Shown piece after piece: positions 4,974 through 6,815 of a stretch of 6,815 nucleotides of DNA; the stretch's first letter is position 1; each line of letters opens with the position of its first letter. The translations under genes and the position numbers were made by a program. The stretch comes from Ferrovum sp. (GTDB lineage: Bacteria; Pseudomonadota; Gammaproteobacteria; Burkholderiales; Ferrovaceae): positions 1 to 6,815 of the forward strand of contig DAIDKJ010000071.1 in NCBI GenBank assembly GCA_027450105.1, in the 5' to 3' direction. Below the pieces are notes generated by a model. That model searched no databases. It saw only the letters and a list, made by a program, of their open reading frames with translations, and had not been told where the DNA came from.

Positions 4974-6815
4974 ATGTCCACAATTGCCCAACTGCGTGAT
5001 CTGATCCTCAAGGCCAAGCATGCGTATTACTACAGCGCCGAACCGATCATGAGCGACGCTGAATACGACGCACTCGAAGATGAGTTGCGTCAATTGGCAC
5101 CCAATGACCCCGTTTTAACCCTGGTGGGTTCACCGGTACCACCAAATACCATGCTGACCAAGGCTCGCCACAGGCTACCCATGGGCAGCCAAAGCAAGGT
5201 CAACTCGGAGGCAGAATTCCGGCAATGGGCCCTAAAGTCTGGCCCTGGAGGAATCCATGCCAGCCTCAAGGCAGACGGAGCCAGTGCTGCGGCCTATTAC
5301 TTGAACGGTCGCTTGATGCAAGTCATTTCTCGTGGCGACGGCACCATCGGTGAAGACATCACGGCCAATGCCCTGCGTTTCAAGGGACTGCCCGCCTGGG
5401 CGGGCGATCAGCAGGGGGGGTTCACCGGTGCAGTGCGTTTTGAGGTGATCCTGACACTGGCGCAATGGACGCGCATCGATCCTTCCCGCAGCAAGAATCC
5501 CCGTAATGTGGGCAGTGGCATCATGGGGCGCAAAAACGGGCATCAAAGTGACGCACTGACCATATTTGCCTTTGATATTGACGAAAGCCGGGAGGACGGT
5601 CTCCCAGTCACCTTCCGCACCGAATCAGACAAGGCAAAGCGCCTCGAGGCTCTAGGGTTCAATCTGATTCCCCACCAGCACTGCCCTACCGCTGAGGATG
5701 CTGTGGCTTATTTTAGCCGGGTTGCCGCCACTCGCCACGCCCTCCCCTTCTGGATCGACGGGGTGGTCATGAAAATTGAAGATCTTTCCCTGCAAAACGC
5801 CCTGGGTTCCATTTCCGGACGACCCAGAGGTCAGGTAGCCTGGAAATTCGACTCAGCAGGCATTGAAACCGTGGTGGAGGGTGTGCTCATCAGTGGGGGA
5901 CACACTGGGGCCCTGATCCCCACAGCACAACTTCATCCGGTGGAGATTGGGGGGACAACGGTCAGCAGTGCCTCTCTCACCAATTTTGATGAAATTACCC
6001 GACTGGATCTGGCCCTTGGGGATACGGTCTGGCTCATCAAGGCCAATGACATCATCCCGAAAATCGTGCGCGTCACCCAGCGTCCTGCTCGGCGCCAGCC
6101 CATTCTGATACCCACTCGCTGCCCCTTTTGTGGAGGGGATGTGGGTCGACGCAAAACCACAGAGGGTTGTGACGGTGCAATCCTGGTCTGTCAAAACAGG
6201 GATTGCCCAAAAAAATCCATTGGCAAAATCAAACGCTGGATTACCAGCCTCGATATTCAGGGCATTGGTGACGTGATTCTCGACGCACTGGTGGAACACT
6301 TTGAACTGGAGGATGCAGCCGATCTGTATGCGTTGCAAGACAGGGCAGTGGATATGGCACAACTCGTGACTCATCCGGCGCGTGGTCTCACCTTGGGAGC
6401 GAAACGTGCTGCCAGCATCCTTGCGGCAATCGATGCCAAACGCAGCCTCACCTTGAGTGAATTCCTGGGTTCTTTGGGGCTGGAACATCTGGGCAAACGC
6501 AGGGTTGAAATCATGATGGCTCAAGCTGACGGTCTGCTCGATACGTTGGAAGATTGGCGCTCAGGAAAGCTACGAAACCCTGATGTCGCTGAAAAAGCCG
6601 GAGCCCCCCATATGGGAGTGGCCATTCAAGACAGCATCGACGCTCTTGCGCCAGTCATCGACAAGATGCTGGCCAACGGGATTGACATCCTGCCACCACA
6701 GCGGGATGTGCGCGCCAGCGAAAATGCTCCGGTACGCAAAACCGTTTGCATCAGCGGTAAATTACCCAGTGGAAAAAAGAAATCTGATTACGCACTGGCG
6801 CTGCAACGTGCCGGC
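4974..6815 (+). CDS. ligA: NAD+-dependent DNA ligase (LigA family), divergent, 3' partial
   Basis: Seals DNA nicks using NAD+. 614 codons are open to the window edge; LigA is usually about 670. Domains: Ia (1-50; Tyr-rich AYYYSAEPIMSDAEYD, the nicotinamide-binding pattern); adenylation with Lys99 in SLKADG, Arg120 in SRGDGTIGEDIT, Glu157 in AVRFEVIL, Lys267 in DGVVMKI and Lys291 in VAWKF; OB fold (SGGHTGALIPTAQLHPVEI, about 308-378); zinc finger Cys383, Cys386, Cys406, Cys411; helix-hairpin-helix region (about 427-540); BRCT beginning near 587. Lys-Glu and Lys-Lys spacings match E. coli LigA (58 and 24). Odd: the near-invariant NPRNAAAGSLRQLD stretch reads NPRNVGSGIMGRKNG, and the motif I tail is KADGASAAAYY rather than KLDGLA. 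It may be a second, accessory ligase rather than the housekeeping one. ATG 4974 fits the family N-terminus; in-frame ATG 4938 would add 12 residues. Confidence 0.92.
   Translation, partial: MSTIAQLRDLILKAKHAYYYSAEPIMSDAEYDALEDELRQLAPNDPVLTLVGSPVPPNTMLTKARHRLPMGSQSKVNSEAEFRQWALKSGPGGIHASLKADGASAAAYYLNGRLMQVISRGDGTIGEDITANALRFKGLPAWAGDQQGGFTGAVRFEVILTLAQWTRIDPSRSKNPRNVGSGIMGRKNGHQSDALTIFAFDIDESREDGLPVTFRTESDKAKRLEALGFNLIPHQHCPTAEDAVAYFSRVAATRHALPFWIDGVVMKIEDLSLQNALGSISGRPRGQVAWKFDSAGIETVVEGVLISGGHTGALIPTAQLHPVEIGGTTVSSASLTNFDEITRLDLALGDTVWLIKANDIIPKIVRVTQRPARRQPILIPTRCPFCGGDVGRRKTTEGCDGAILVCQNRDCPKKSIGKIKRWITSLDIQGIGDVILDALVEHFELEDAADLYALQDRAVDMAQLVTHPARGLTLGAKRAASILAAIDAKRSLTLSEFLGSLGLEHLGKRRVEIMMAQADGLLDTLEDWRSGKLRNPDVAEKAGAPHMGVAIQDSIDALAPVIDKMLANGIDILPPQRDVRASENAPVRKTVCISGKLPSGKKKSDYALALQRAG

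Noticed and set aside
5853..6524. 223-codon open frame on the minus strand inside the ligase gene
   Set aside because: Antisense to a frame with clear ligase OB, zinc-finger and HhH motifs; its translation resembles no family and has no SD. A shadow of the real gene.

Overview
The window reads as the chromosome of a Gram-negative proteobacterium. The arguments are the E. coli-like LivHMGF gene order, the proteobacterial style of the ABC subunits, tight gene packing and a sigma70-type promoter. I cannot name a genus from the sequence alone. It holds eight protein-coding genes. Both edges cut through a gene: livH lacks its 5' end and the ligase gene lacks its 3' end. I see no tRNA, rRNA, CRISPR array, insertion sequence or integrase.

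Left part (1-3099, + strand): four consecutive subunits of a branched-chain amino acid type (HAAT family) ABC importer, two permeases (LivH, LivM) then two ATPases (LivG, LivF). The three junctions overlap by 1, 8 and 11 bases, so the genes are probably one translationally coupled operon. The periplasmic binding protein is not in the window and may lie upstream.

Middle part (3136-4861, - strand): a YciI-family small protein, a two-CBS-domain protein and a dienelactone hydrolase-like alpha/beta hydrolase. They follow each other with gaps of 64 and 48 bases and a good Shine-Dalgarno (SD) sequence before each, probably one operon. It converges on livF across only 36 bases.

Right part (4974-6815, + strand): a long open frame for a divergent NAD+-dependent DNA ligase, divergently transcribed from the YciI operon. 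It keeps every catalytic lysine and the four zinc cysteines but departs from normal LigA in otherwise very conserved stretches, so it may be a second, accessory ligase. The 112-base divergent spacer holds a good minus-strand promoter, a TATAAT on the plus strand overlapping its -10, and an imperfect inverted repeat touching both.

I did not find a clearly new multi-gene system. The items most worth a second look are the divergent ligase and its shared control region, the three-gene YciI-CBS-hydrolase cluster, and an 18-bp perfect palindrome inside the CBS gene.
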